From positions 18,792-82,791 of the forward strand of contig JAIBEZ010000015.1 in the NCBI GenBank assembly GCA_019459485.1: a stretch of 64,000 nucleotides of DNA. The letters are read 5' to 3'. Numbering within the stretch: the first letter of the stretch is position 1; every line of letters begins with the position of its first letter. Made by a program: the position numbers and the translations under genes. This document shows, in pieces, positions 38,021-47,073 of the stretch. This stretch comes from Prolixibacteraceae bacterium (GTDB taxonomy: Bacteria > Bacteroidota > Bacteroidia > Bacteroidales > Prolixibacteraceae). The notes beneath the pieces were generated by a model. That model was not told where the DNA came from. It searched no databases and saw only the letters and a program-made list of their open reading frames with translations.

Positions 38021-38060
38021 TAAATGGCTCAAGGATGAATTCAAATCCTTGAGCCATTTA
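38021..38060 (-). terminator. Intrinsic terminator after the alpha-galactosidase gene
   Basis: TAAATGGCTCAAGGAT (38021-38036) and ATCCTTGAGCCATTTA (38045-38060) form a perfect 16-bp stem with an 8-nt loop. On the minus strand the stem is followed by TTTTTGGG. It lies 77 bp past the stop of the gene at 38137-40305. Confidence 0.75.
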
Positions 38061-38084
38061 CAATATCTTTGATAATGAGGTTTT

Positions 38085-38126
38085 AGTTTGCTCAGCGGAT
38101 GACTCAAGTCACCTGTTGAGTAAACT
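38085..38126. repeat. Imperfect 20-bp hairpin of the TTGAA-apex family
   Basis: AGTTTGCTCAGCGGATGACT and AGTCACCTGTTGAGTAAACT (38085-38104, 38107-38126) pair at most positions, the mismatches being mainly G-T. The sequence is a diverged copy of the hairpin at 36652-36688. Confidence 0.65.
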
Positions 38127-38136
38127 TCGAGATAAA

Positions 38137-40305
38137 TTATTTCACCTCAATTATTTCAATCACTGCGCTTGTAAGTTCGTTGTTGTTTGGCAGCAACAAA
38201 CCAACTTTCATCAGGTAATCGCCTGAAAAGGTTTTACCATCCGAAGAAAATGAACTCCAAACGCCTTTCATCTTGTTAATTTCCTGCACTTTGTATGTTT
38301 TAGCCGCATCCAAACCATTTAAACGAACCGGACTAAACTGGCCAAATGCACGTGGGTGCAATGCATAAGAGAAAAGTAACGACTTTGATTTATCCTGACT
38401 GGCAAACATTAAAACAGCCCTTTCTTCCTCGTAAGGCGAAATTAGCCGGTACATATCCCCGCTCCAGATTAACTCCTTCAGCCGATTATAATTTTGTACA
38501 GCCATTTTACTGAATTCCAATTCCTCGGCTGTCATTTCGTTTACACGGATATCGTATCCCATTTTTCCCATCATGGCCACATCTGTCCTGTATTTTAGCG
38601 ATTGTTTGCCCATGGTGGTAATGTGGTTGCACGAGGTAATGCTCGGAAAAAAATAAGAATATCCCCATTGTATAAATACCCGCTCAACCGCATCAGTATT
38701 GTCGCTTGGCCAGAATTCGGTAAAGTATTTCAGAGCGCCATAATCGGTGCGTCCACCGCCACCCGAGCAAAGCATGATGGGCAAATCTGGATATTTCTTG
38801 CGTAAACGCTCCATTACATTGTAAAAACTGCGCACATATTCAATCTGAACGTGCGACTGCTTGTCTTTCAGATATGGCGAGTAAGTATTGGTCATTATAC
38901 GATTACAATCCCATTTAATGAACGCAATGTTTGGATTTTTGGTCATTATTTCATCCACCACATTGTAAACAAAATCCTGCACTTCGGGATTTGTCAAATC
39001 CAAAACCAACTGGTTGCGGTAATAATTCTCCGCGCGATTCGGCAATTTCAGAATCCAATCAGGATGTTTTTCATACAATTCACTTTTCGGGTTCACCATT
39101 TCCGGCTCAATCCAGATACCGAATTTTACACCTTTTGCCTCGGCCTGTTCAACCAGATATCCCAGTCCATGAGGTAATTTGGTTTTAGTTTCCTGCCAGT
39201 CGCCCAAACCGGCGCCATCATTTGCCCTGGGGTATTTATTTCCAAACCAGCCATCGTCCAGCAGAAAAACATCAACGCCCAGTTCTTTGGCGCCACCGAA
39301 CAAATCAGTCAGTATTTTTTCATCAAAATCGAAATAAGTTGCTTCCCAGTTGTTCAGCAAGGTCAGGCGGCTTCCGTTTCCGTCCATCACACCGTAATTG
39401 CGTGCCCACTGGTGAAAGTTGCGACTGGCCAGTCCTTTTCCCTGTGCGCTGAAAGTGAAAATAAATTCAGGAGTTACAAAATTCTCATTGGGTTTCAGGT
39501 GATATTCCGAAGCAAACGGGTTCATTCCCGAAATCATCCTTAGAGAATTGTAATTGTCGATTTCGAACAACATTTGAAAACTGCCTGTCCAGCCCAATGT
39601 TCCGGCAATCACTTCTCCTGAATTTTCACTGGCAGGCTTGTCTTTTGCCAGAAAAAATACCGGCGTCTGGAAAATGTTCGCCCGGGTGCCCAGTTTGCTG
39701 TCGATTGTTTTTATTCCACTTGTCAACTGGCTTTCTTCCATACGCATTTCCTCAGCCCAATCTCCATGAAACTGAGTCAACCAATAACGGTCGGCATTCA
39801 GATGGATCATCGAAGAAGCGAAATTGCTCATAACCACCGGATTCTTTTCCTGATGGCTGATTTCCGTCCATGTTTTTACGATGTCCTCTTCAAAGTAGGC
39901 AACGAAAATCAGCTTCACAGTTACCGGATATACCGGGTCTTTCAGAATGATTGTCGTGGTGGTAACATTGCCTTCGAACAACATTTTATCTTCAGAAAAA
40001 AGCAATTCCAGCGAAGGATTTCCATCGTTGTGAAGCATTTTAATGGCCGGTTCAAACAGATTGTCTGTTCCTGAAGGAATATAAGCTTCGTGCGTATTTC
40101 GCTGTAGTAAATAGTCAGAAGTATTGTTCAGCTTTTCGCCCAGATAAGCCTGATAAAGTTTTTTATTTTTCCCAACTGAATAAACCACTGCCGCATGTTT
40201 GGTTTCGATAACAATTTGCTTTTCGGTTTCAACAGGTGGCACAGACTGTGCAAATACCTGAATGATAATAAATAACGATAAAATTAAGAGTAGATTTTTT
40301 TTCAT
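38137..40305 (-). CDS. Alpha-galactosidase, glycoside hydrolase family 36
   Basis: 722 residues with a signal peptide (MKKNLLLILSLFIIIQVFAQ), so periplasmic or surface-exposed. It has an N-terminal beta-supersandwich and a central TIM barrel: VDVFLLDDGWFGNK, FGIWIEPEMVNPKSELYEKH, the nucleophile Asp in NIAFIKWDCNR, CSGGGGRTDYGALKYF, and the acid/base Asp in FWPSDNTDAVERV. A C-terminal beta domain follows. It hydrolyses terminal alpha-1,6-galactosyl residues from oligosaccharides. No SusC/SusD pair or other glycoside hydrolase is nearby, so it is not part of a visible polysaccharide utilisation locus. Confidence 0.94.
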   Translation of the reverse strand: MKKNLLLILSLFIIIQVFAQSVPPVETEKQIVIETKHAAVVYSVGKNKKLYQAYLGEKLNNTSDYLLQRNTHEAYIPSGTDNLFEPAIKMLHNDGNPSLELLFSEDKMLFEGNVTTTTIILKDPVYPVTVKLIFVAYFEEDIVKTWTEISHQEKNPVVMSNFASSMIHLNADRYWLTQFHGDWAEEMRMEESQLTSGIKTIDSKLGTRANIFQTPVFFLAKDKPASENSGEVIAGTLGWTGSFQMLFEIDNYNSLRMISGMNPFASEYHLKPNENFVTPEFIFTFSAQGKGLASRNFHQWARNYGVMDGNGSRLTLLNNWEATYFDFDEKILTDLFGGAKELGVDVFLLDDGWFGNKYPRANDGAGLGDWQETKTKLPHGLGYLVEQAEAKGVKFGIWIEPEMVNPKSELYEKHPDWILKLPNRAENYYRNQLVLDLTNPEVQDFVYNVVDEIMTKNPNIAFIKWDCNRIMTNTYSPYLKDKQSHVQIEYVRSFYNVMERLRKKYPDLPIMLCSGGGGRTDYGALKYFTEFWPSDNTDAVERVFIQWGYSYFFPSITSCNHITTMGKQSLKYRTDVAMMGKMGYDIRVNEMTAEELEFSKMAVQNYNRLKELIWSGDMYRLISPYEEERAVLMFASQDKSKSLLFSYALHPRAFGQFSPVRLNGLDAAKTYKVQEINKMKGVWSSFSSDGKTFSGDYLMKVGLLLPNNNELTSAVIEIIEVK

Positions 40306-40487
40306 AGTAATACACTGTTAATGATGAATAAATTGGCAAGGCGAAAGGTATGATTTACAAAACTACCGACCAAATTAAAGTAAACTATCATTCGTTAAGT
40401 ATTAATAAATTTCTTCCTGAAAAAGCGATAAGTTTAAAACAATCGTCTAAATTCGTTCAGCAAAAAATAAAGTAAAATTTAAGAATC

Positions 40488-41234
40488 ATGAAGCTAAAAG
40501 CATTTCATAAATTAAGCTACGGATTGTATCTGGTAGCTTCCGAATATCAGGGCAAAAAGGCCGGATACATTGCAAATACTACTTTTCAGGTGACTTCGCA
40601 ACCCGAGCAACTTGCAATTTCGTGCCACAAGAAAAACCAGACAACACAGGTAATTCTCGATTCCGGCATATTTTCAGTTTCAGTATTGAAAAAAGACGTG
40701 AATATGAAAATCATCGGCGATTTTGGTTTTATGTCGTCATCCGATCTGGACAAATTCAGCAGTGTAAAAACCATCACCGCCATCACCGGCGCACCCATTG
40801 TACTCGACAGCGCAGTGGCCTGGTTCGATTGTAAAGTCACCAATTCCATCGACCTCGGATCGCACTACCTGATTGTTGGTGAAGTACTTGATGCCGATGA
40901 AATTTCGGATGAAGAACCGTTGACTTACAAGTATTACCGCGAAAAGTACAAAATGCTTTCGCCAAAGAATTCACCAACCTACATCGAAAAATCGGTGCTT
41001 GATGCAGAAACAGACGCGACTGTCGTAGAAGAAAAAGAGCCGGAACACGATCATGAACATGAATACATATTCGACGGTCAGAGCTGGGTTTGTGTGATCT
41101 GCGGGTTTACCTATAATCCTGAAGAAGGCGACCCGTCGATGGGAATTCCACCAGGAACACCTTTCGAAGACCTGCCTGAAGATTACAAATGCCCGATCTG
41201 CAACGCCAGCAAGGAATATTTTAAGAAGGTGTAG
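40488..41234 (+). CDS. Flavin reductase-like domain fused to rubredoxin (Hrb-like)
   Basis: 248 residues in two parts. Residues 1-155 form an FMN-binding split-barrel flavin reductase domain (KLSYGLYLVASEYQGKKAGY, NTTFQVTSQPEQLAISCHK, DLGSHYLIVGEVLDADEIS). After an acidic His-containing linker (EKEPEHDHEHEYI) comes a rubredoxin (about 195-248) with the iron-binding pairs CVICGFTYNPEEGD and CPICNASKEYF. This architecture is that of high-molecular-weight rubredoxin, which passes electrons from NAD(P)H to flavodiiron proteins that reduce O2 or NO in anaerobes. No flavodiiron gene is in the window. Its stop codon lies inside a palindromic repeat. Confidence 0.92.
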   Translation: MKLKAFHKLSYGLYLVASEYQGKKAGYIANTTFQVTSQPEQLAISCHKKNQTTQVILDSGIFSVSVLKKDVNMKIIGDFGFMSSSDLDKFSSVKTITAITGAPIVLDSAVAWFDCKVTNSIDLGSHYLIVGEVLDADEISDEEPLTYKYYREKYKMLSPKNSPTYIEKSVLDAETDATVVEEKEPEHDHEHEYIFDGQSWVCVICGFTYNPEEGDPSMGIPPGTPFEDLPEDYKCPICNASKEYFKKV

Positions 41235-41293
41235 AGACAAGGCACGCCTTGTCTCTTTTCTATTCAATTACAGAGACAGGGCATGCCCTGTCT
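41233..41293. repeat. Two palindromic dispersed repeats in tandem
   Basis: AGAGACAAGGCACGCCTTGTCTCT (41233-41256) is near-palindromic, and AGACAGGGCATGCCCTGTCT (41274-41293) is a perfect 20-bp palindrome. The second is repeated exactly at 52433-52452. The first copy overlaps the upstream stop codon. Confidence 0.8.
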
Positions 41294-41344
41294 TTACGCT
41301 GTCCATATTTTCATTATTTTTGCTGTTTAAACTATAAAAGCACC

Positions 41345-42232
41345 ATGAAGAACAAGAACTACAATATTGCGTTGACCCAGATTTCACTGGATGCAACTCC
41401 GGAAGTTAACCTGAAGAAGTGTCTGGAATGGATCAGAAAAGCCGCCAAACAGGGAGCCGATGTGGTTTGTCTGCCTGAATTATACAGTTCGTTCTATTTT
41501 TGCCAGAGCGAAAATCATGATTATTTTGATCTGGCCGAACCCCTGCACAACGATTCATACAAAGCTTTCAGTGCTTTGGCTGCTGAGTTGGGAGTTGTGC
41601 TGATCGTTCCATTTTTCGAAAGACGCGCTTCAGGATTGTATCACAATTCGGCTTACATCATCGACACCGATGGTTCGCAGGCCGGTTTGTACCGCAAAAT
41701 GCACATTCCAGATGATCCGAGCTACTACGAAAAATTTTATTTCACTCCGGGCGACATCGGCTTCAAAGCATTTGATACCAAAGTTGGAAAAATCGGAACG
41801 TTGATTTGCTGGGATCAGTGGTATCCTGAAGGAGCAAGAATTACTGCTCTGCAAGGCGCGGAAGTACTCTTTTACCCGACTGCCATTGGATGGCATCCGG
41901 CAGAAAAAGCGCAATACGGCGAAAAGCAACACGACGCCTGGCGCACCGTTCAGCGTGGACACGCCGTGGCCAACGGTATTTTTGTAGCTGCTTGTAACCG
42001 GGTAGGTTTGGAAAAACCTGTTGAAACAACGGCCGGAATCGAATTCTGGGGAGCCTCGTTTATTGCCGGCCCACAAGGGGAAATACTGGCCGAAGCCTCG
42101 CACGACAAGGAAGAAATCATCATGGCTGAAGTTGACCTCACTCTGATGGAAGATGTCCGCCGCAACTGGCCTTTCCTCCGCGACCGACGAATTGACGCAT
42201 ATGGAGATATTACGAAACGGTTTATTGATTAA
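41345..42232 (+). CDS. aguB: N-carbamoylputrescine amidase
   Basis: 295 residues from ATG 41345; the frame is open from 41249, but the upstream part reads through the dispersed repeat and cannot be native. It is a nitrilase-superfamily enzyme that turns N-carbamoylputrescine into putrescine, CO2 and ammonia. The catalytic triad is visible: Glu in VVCLPELYSSFYF, Lys in LYRKMHIPDD and Cys155 in LICWDQWYPEG. Family marks WHPAEKAQYGEKQHDAW and CNRVGLEKP are present. Its partner aguA is 4.9 kb downstream rather than adjacent. Confidence 0.95.
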   Translation: MKNKNYNIALTQISLDATPEVNLKKCLEWIRKAAKQGADVVCLPELYSSFYFCQSENHDYFDLAEPLHNDSYKAFSALAAELGVVLIVPFFERRASGLYHNSAYIIDTDGSQAGLYRKMHIPDDPSYYEKFYFTPGDIGFKAFDTKVGKIGTLICWDQWYPEGARITALQGAEVLFYPTAIGWHPAEKAQYGEKQHDAWRTVQRGHAVANGIFVAACNRVGLEKPVETTAGIEFWGASFIAGPQGEILAEASHDKEEIIMAEVDLTLMEDVRRNWPFLRDRRIDAYGDITKRFID

Positions 42233-42288
42233 AGCTGAGTTACCTTCTTGCTAAATTAGATATCGGTATTATTACCTATTTTTGATTT

Positions 42289-42690
42289 ATGGAAAATGGA
42301 AAGATTGATATAGAAAAAATTTTTAATCATTGGATTACAACGTCTGATAAGGATTATACGACCATGATTCATCTTTATGAAGTGAAAGATTACCATTGGT
42401 CTTTATTTATTGGACATATCGTAATTGAAAGATTATTGAAAGCCAAAATAGTAAAAACGACGGGAGATCACGCTCCCTTTACACACGATTTAAGACGACT
42501 TGCAAAGCTTTCAAAAATAGATTTTCAAAGTATTCAATTTGGTTGGCTTGATACAATAACAACTTTTAATCTGAATGCCCGATACGACAGCTACAAACAG
42601 GCTTTTTATGAAAAATGCACATCCGAATTTACATCTGAATGGATTTCAAATATTAAAGAACTAAGATCATGGATAAAGCAGGCGCTATAA
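42289..42690 (+). CDS. HEPN domain protein
   Basis: 133 residues, all-helical. The N-terminal half (YHWSLFIGHIVIERLLKAKI) and THDLRRLAKLSKIDF match HEPN proteins that pair with minimal nucleotidyltransferases. The C-terminal motif FNLNARYDSYK corresponds to the ARYP region of PF05168-type HEPN. The RNase-type R-x4-6-H motif is not evident, so toxin activity is uncertain. Its end overlaps the MNT gene by 22 bp, the usual pairing. The stretch is visibly AT-richer than aguB. Confidence 0.85.
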   Translation: MENGKIDIEKIFNHWITTSDKDYTTMIHLYEVKDYHWSLFIGHIVIERLLKAKIVKTTGDHAPFTHDLRRLAKLSKIDFQSIQFGWLDTITTFNLNARYDSYKQAFYEKCTSEFTSEWISNIKELRSWIKQAL

Positions 42691-42986
42691 AAATTGCTGA
42701 ACGATACATCTCTCTAGTTAGCAAGAAGTATAAAATTGAAAATGCCATATTATTTGGCTCGTTTGCTAAAGGGACAAATCATATTGACAGCGATATTGAT
42801 CTGGCAATTATTTTTAAATCAATCGATGATATCATAGATCTACAAATAGAACTCATGAAAATGAGAACTGACGATGACCTTTTAATTGAACCGCATCCAT
42901 TCAGAGTGATTGATTTTCAAATATCCAATCCTGTTGTATCTGAAATATTAAAAACCGGAATTGAAATTGTTGATTATGCAGCCTGA
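42669..42986 (+). CDS. Minimal nucleotidyltransferase (MNT) domain protein
   Basis: 105 residues. The nucleotidyltransferase signature is ILFGSFAKGTNHIDSDIDLA, with the GS loop and the two metal-binding Asp residues (DSDIDL), and a third acidic strand near FRVIDFQ. In HEPN-MNT pairs the MNT protein can neutralise the HEPN partner, in some systems by AMPylation. The pair is a likely toxin-antitoxin or defence module. It shares 22 bp with the HEPN gene, so translation is coupled. Confidence 0.87.
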   Translation: MDKAGAIKIAERYISLVSKKYKIENAILFGSFAKGTNHIDSDIDLAIIFKSIDDIIDLQIELMKMRTDDDLLIEPHPFRVIDFQISNPVVSEILKTGIEIVDYAA

Positions 42987-43132
42987 CAACTCAGGAACAA
43001 AATCAAAAACATTATGAAAATATCCGATCTGTTTTTCTTCTGATTGCTGTCAAATTTCAGGAAAAATATTTTATCGACACTTTTGCTGGTAAATAATCGA
43101 GCATTTAAAACGATCATTAATAAAGCTATAAA

Positions 43133-43885
43133 TTGGAAAACTATTTCGACAAACAATTTGAGTTAAGATACTTCGAAATGAATAAGTTCGGAGAAGCTTC
43201 ATCGTCTTCTATTTTAACTTTATTGGAAGAAACTGCTGCAGATCATTGCTATTCAATCAATCACAGTTTGTATGTTCTTGAAAAACAAAATATTGGATGG
43301 GTATTACTTTCCGGAGTAATGGAAATGTTTCAATATCCAAAATACAAGGAAAAGATCACTATCAGGACCTGGCTATCAAGCTATTCAACGGTTAAAGGGA
43401 TCAGAGAAAATATTATTTATAATGAACTGGGGAAAATAATTGGAAAAGCAAAAGGTCTATGGGTTTTCTTTGATATTCAAAGAAGAAGGCCTATTCAGAT
43501 TTTTGATGCCATAAAAGAGAAATGGTCCTTTTATAAGGAAGAATGCATGAATCACGATATTACTAAAAAAATTGAACCGGTTGATTCAATAAATCACATT
43601 AAGGAATTTAATATCAACCGGTTTGATGTAGATACCAATCAGCACGTCAACAATATCAGGTATTTGCAATGGCTAATGGAGTCAGTTTCAGAAGACATTA
43701 TTGATAATTTCTATTTGCACTCTATTGATGGTCGTTTTATTGCAGAAGCTCAATTGGGTGATACAATCATGTCGTTCACTGAGCGGGATATTCATGACAA
43801 TTCGTATATCCACATGATTAAAACCAAGAGTAATAATAAAGTTTGTGCCATAGCAAAAACGCTTTGGAAGAAAAGAATAAAGTAA
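43133..43885 (+). CDS. Acyl-ACP thioesterase
   Basis: 250 residues, two hot-dog folds of the FatA/FatB-like family: FELRYFEMNKFGEASSSSIL, LLEETAADHCYSINHSLYVL, and the catalytic Asn/His loop DVDTNQHVNNIRYLQWLMES. It releases free fatty acids from acyl-carrier protein. The start must be TTG at 43133: an in-frame TAA lies at 43121, no ATG or GTG falls in between, and the next ATG would delete the first conserved strand. It lies in the AT-rich stretch between aguB and aguA. Confidence 0.87.
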   Translation: MENYFDKQFELRYFEMNKFGEASSSSILTLLEETAADHCYSINHSLYVLEKQNIGWVLLSGVMEMFQYPKYKEKITIRTWLSSYSTVKGIRENIIYNELGKIIGKAKGLWVFFDIQRRRPIQIFDAIKEKWSFYKEECMNHDITKKIEPVDSINHIKEFNINRFDVDTNQHVNNIRYLQWLMESVSEDIIDNFYLHSIDGRFIAEAQLGDTIMSFTERDIHDNSYIHMIKTKSNNKVCAIAKTLWKKRIK

Positions 43886-43903
43886 TACAAATACAGAAAT
43901 ACC

Positions 43904-44956
43904 ATGAACATTTTATATCGAAGTTTTTCCGGTGAATGTGAATTATCATTTCAGGCGAAAGCAAGCCGATGTTTCATTCTGATCAGTTTATTCAGTCTTT
44001 TTTTACCGTTGATTTCACAATCGCAGATAAAAGAAATGGATCTGAATCTGGAAAATTATGAATATCCCTTTCCTGTGAAAATCATTTCGCTCTCCATTCA
44101 AAAACATCAATATGAAATGGCCTATATGGATGTTTTGCCAGATAAACCAAATGGCAAAACAGTTCTGCTGTTTCATGGGAAAAATTTTAACGGAGCCTAC
44201 TGGAAGCAAACAGCGGATGTATTGCTGAAGAATGGGTACAGGGTTGTTATTCCCGATCAGATTGGATTTGGGAAGTCGTCTAAACCTGAAAATTTTCAGT
44301 ATTCATTTCAGCAACTGGCAACCAATACCAAAACCCTTCTTGATACCCTGGATATAAAAAAGATAGCAGTACTCGGCCATTCAATGGGTGGAATGCTGGC
44401 AATCAGATTCACATTGATGTATCCTGAAACTACCACAAAACTTATTCTGGAAAATCCAATCGGATTAGAGGATTACAAGCTAAAAGTTCCGTATCAGCCA
44501 GTCGATGTTTTATTTCAGAAAGAACTAAAACAGAATTATGAAGCCATGAAAAAATACCAGCTCGTGTTTTATTACGACAACAAATGGAAACCAGAATACG
44601 ACGAATGGCTGAATATCATTGCCGGGTTGACCTTAAATAAAAATTATCCGTTAATTGCATGGAATCAGGCACTAACAACGGATATGATCATGACTCAACC
44701 GATAGTTTACGAGTTGGAGAACATCAAGGCCCCCACTTTGCTAATCATCGGACAACGTGACAGAACCGCATTGGGTAAAGATCTGGCAGCGCCGGAAATG
44801 AGGAAAACCATGGGCAATTATCCCGAACTCGGAATACTGACACAAGGAAAAATTGCGAATAGTAAACTTGTAAAACTTGATGGAATAGGACATCTTCCGC
44901 ACATCGAGGCATTTGAACAATTTATAGCACCTGTATTGCAGTTTCTGGAGAAATAA
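43904..44956 (+). CDS. Alpha/beta hydrolase, exported
   Basis: 350 residues. The N-terminus (about 1-47) contains a hydrophobic segment CFILISLFSLFLPLISQSQ, suggesting export; a start 30 residues later is not available as ATG before it. The hydrolase core shows the oxyanion turn VLLFHGKNFNGAYW, the nucleophile elbow AVLGHSMGGMLAIRF, and late Asp and His positions in LLIIGQRDRTALGKDL and LDGIGHLPHIEAFEQF. It is a complete Ser-Asp-His triad enzyme of unknown substrate, 18 bp after the thioesterase gene and probably co-transcribed with it. Confidence 0.86.
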   Translation: MNILYRSFSGECELSFQAKASRCFILISLFSLFLPLISQSQIKEMDLNLENYEYPFPVKIISLSIQKHQYEMAYMDVLPDKPNGKTVLLFHGKNFNGAYWKQTADVLLKNGYRVVIPDQIGFGKSSKPENFQYSFQQLATNTKTLLDTLDIKKIAVLGHSMGGMLAIRFTLMYPETTTKLILENPIGLEDYKLKVPYQPVDVLFQKELKQNYEAMKKYQLVFYYDNKWKPEYDEWLNIIAGLTLNKNYPLIAWNQALTTDMIMTQPIVYELENIKAPTLLIIGQRDRTALGKDLAAPEMRKTMGNYPELGILTQGKIANSKLVKLDGIGHLPHIEAFEQFIAPVLQFLEK

Positions 44957-45040
44957 AAAACTTACCGCTGCCTGCGGACAAGGAAAATAGCGAAAATTCA
45001 ATAACAGGACTTCAAATAACACGATATTCAGATTAAGAAA

Positions 45041-45871
45041 ATGAGAAAAGCATTCGGCATTTTGCTGCTGTTAACACAATTTTCGTGCAGCGTCCCCAAA
45101 CCCGAAGGATTAATCCTGAAAGTGCAGTTCCAGCCAGAAAAGACTTACAGCATATCTACCATAAGAGGAACTGAAACGGTGATTACTTACTCGGGACAGG
45201 AGATTGCAATGCGAAAGTTGAAAAGCATGAACGTTAAAAATCCAATGATTTCGAAGGTAAGAACCAAAAATGATACGGAATTAGTAACAGGTAAAAGTTC
45301 AGCAGACTCAAGTTTTCAAGTCAGCCTGACCTATAAAAAAACGATGAGCCTTGACGGGAAAAATGAAATTCCGGAAGGAACCGTAATGCATGGCAAAATC
45401 AAAGGCAAAGAACTGCCAACTTTTAGTAAGGTTGTCTCCGGTATGCTCGACTTTGATCAGAAAGTCCAGCTTCTGCAAGCGGTCAGGAATAATTTCGAGC
45501 AATTCGACTTTCCGGAGAAGCGGCTCAAAATCGGTGATCAGTTCTCCATAGATCGTCCGATGACAATGCCAATGGAAGGTTCGACCATCGAAATAATAGT
45601 TACCACAACTTATAAACTGCTCAGCATCAATAATAATCTGGCGCAATTTGAACTTAGCCAAAGTTACCTAATGACCCCGAAAACGATGGACAATTCGTTT
45701 ACAGGCACTGGCAGTGGGAAAGGTCAGTTAAGCTACGACATCGAAAGTTGTCTGATTACCGACTATTCCATCAAAACAGACCTGAAAATGAATAAAAAAC
45801 TCGATTATTACGAGTTCGACTTGAAAACCATCAATGAATTCAGCCAACAGACAAAACTGGTAAATAATTAG
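45041..45871 (+). CDS. Lipoprotein of unknown function (DUF6263-like)
   Basis: 276 residues. The signal ends at a lipobox-like LLTQFSC. The mature part is beta-rich with two similar halves (KVQFQPEKTYSISTIRGTET, then RLKIGDQFSIDRPMTMPMEG, EIIVTTTYKLLSINNNLAQF), and ends with SYDIESCLITDYSIKTDLKM. This resembles Bacteroidota DUF6263-type proteins. The function is unknown. The gene follows the hydrolase by 84 bp. Confidence 0.72.
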   Translation: MRKAFGILLLLTQFSCSVPKPEGLILKVQFQPEKTYSISTIRGTETVITYSGQEIAMRKLKSMNVKNPMISKVRTKNDTELVTGKSSADSSFQVSLTYKKTMSLDGKNEIPEGTVMHGKIKGKELPTFSKVVSGMLDFDQKVQLLQAVRNNFEQFDFPEKRLKIGDQFSIDRPMTMPMEGSTIEIIVTTTYKLLSINNNLAQFELSQSYLMTPKTMDNSFTGTGSGKGQLSYDIESCLITDYSIKTDLKMNKKLDYYEFDLKTINEFSQQTKLVNN

Positions 45872-45906
45872 TTCTATTTTTGAATTGAACGACTTAAAGA
45901 AAAATA

Positions 45907-46365
45907 TTGAAAACAGAAAAGAAAATATGCCTGGCTTCTAAAGATGATTTGGTTGATCTAACTAGATTGTTGAATGAATTATTTACTCAGGATATTGAAT
46001 TTGAACCTGATTTTGAAAAACAGGAAATCGGATTAGTTAAAATATTGAGCAACCCTGAAATTGGAGAAATCCTTGTTTTCAAAATAGACAACAAAATAGT
46101 TGGAATGGTCAGCTTATTATATAGCATCAGTACTGCTTTAGGAGGAAAAGTGGCGATATTGGAAGATATGATCATTGATAAAGGATACAGAAATGAAGGC
46201 TTCGGCAAGGAACTATTAAATGAAGCTATAAATTTCGCAAAAGGCAGGAACTGTTTGAGATTGACTTTATTGACAGATTTCAATAATGACACCGCAATAA
46301 ATTTCTACCAAAGAGCTGGATTTAAAAAGTCAGAAATGATACCCATGAGACTTGTATTTCAATAA
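45907..46365 (+). CDS. GNAT-family N-acetyltransferase
   Basis: 152 residues with the acetyl-CoA fold: LASKDDLVDLTRLLNELF at the start, KVAILEDMIIDKGYRNEGFG with the pyrophosphate-binding R-x-x-G-x-G/A region, KELLNEAINFAKGRNCLRL, and FYQRAGFKKSEMIPMRL. The chosen start is TTG at 45907, because no ATG precedes the first strand. The acyl acceptor is unknown. It is AT-rich like its neighbours. Confidence 0.85.
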   Translation: MKTEKKICLASKDDLVDLTRLLNELFTQDIEFEPDFEKQEIGLVKILSNPEIGEILVFKIDNKIVGMVSLLYSISTALGGKVAILEDMIIDKGYRNEGFGKELLNEAINFAKGRNCLRLTLLTDFNNDTAINFYQRAGFKKSEMIPMRLVFQ

Positions 46366-46440
46366 AAAAATCAAACAGACACCATATCCGGAAGACTCCA
46401 TTATGAAGGAAACAAGAGTATGCAATTCTAAAAATTCTAT

Positions 46441-47073
46441 ATGAAAAAGGTTCTGCCAATTATTACAACTTTTTGCCTTCTGGTAACTATGGGATTTTCA
46501 CAACCACAACAATCAAAAGAGAATATGAAAACAGCTTTGATAATTATTGACATTCAGAATGATTATTTCGACAAAGGAACAATGACACTTGTCGGATCTG
46601 AAAAAGCAAGTGAAAATGCACGGTTGGTTCTTGATAGATTTCGGGCAGACAAATTGCCGATAATACATATACAACATATTGCCACAAGCTCTGGCGCAAC
46701 ATTTTTTTTGCCAAATACAGTTGGTGCAGAAATTCATGAAAATGTAAAACCGTTGGAACATGAAAAAGTAATTGTAAAACATTATCCAAATAGTTTTAGA
46801 GAAACTGAATTGTTAGACTATCTGAAAACCAATAATATAACAGATTTAGTAATCTGCGGCATGATGACTCACATGTGTATTGATGCAACAACGCGTGCTG
46901 CAAAAGATTTCGGGTTTAATTGTATATTGCTCGAAGACGCTTGTGCAACAAAAGACCTTAAAATACTCGAACAAGAAGTCAAAGCCGAAGAGGTCCATAA
47001 AAGCTTTACAGCGGCATTGAACGGCTTTTACTCAACAGTTAAAACGACAAAACAATATTTAGGTGGAAGTTAG
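46441..47073 (+). CDS. Exported isochorismatase-family cysteine hydrolase
   Basis: 210 residues: a signal peptide (MKKVLPIITTFCLLVTMGFS), then an isochorismatase-like fold with the catalytic Asp in LIIIDIQNDYFDKG, Lys in VIVKHYPNSF and Cys in VICGMMTHMCIDATTRAA. An internal ATG (residue 29, MKTALIIID) would give the normal cytoplasmic form, so export is unusual for this family and depends on the first start. The substrate is unknown; such enzymes hydrolyse amides such as nicotinamide or N-carbamoyl compounds. Confidence 0.87.
   Translation: MKKVLPIITTFCLLVTMGFSQPQQSKENMKTALIIIDIQNDYFDKGTMTLVGSEKASENARLVLDRFRADKLPIIHIQHIATSSGATFFLPNTVGAEIHENVKPLEHEKVIVKHYPNSFRETELLDYLKTNNITDLVICGMMTHMCIDATTRAAKDFGFNCILLEDACATKDLKILEQEVKAEEVHKSFTAALNGFYSTVKTTKQYLGGS

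Noticed and set aside
41249..41344. Longer AguB start
   Set aside because: The extra codons read through a dispersed palindromic repeat, and the family starts at the ATG at 41345.
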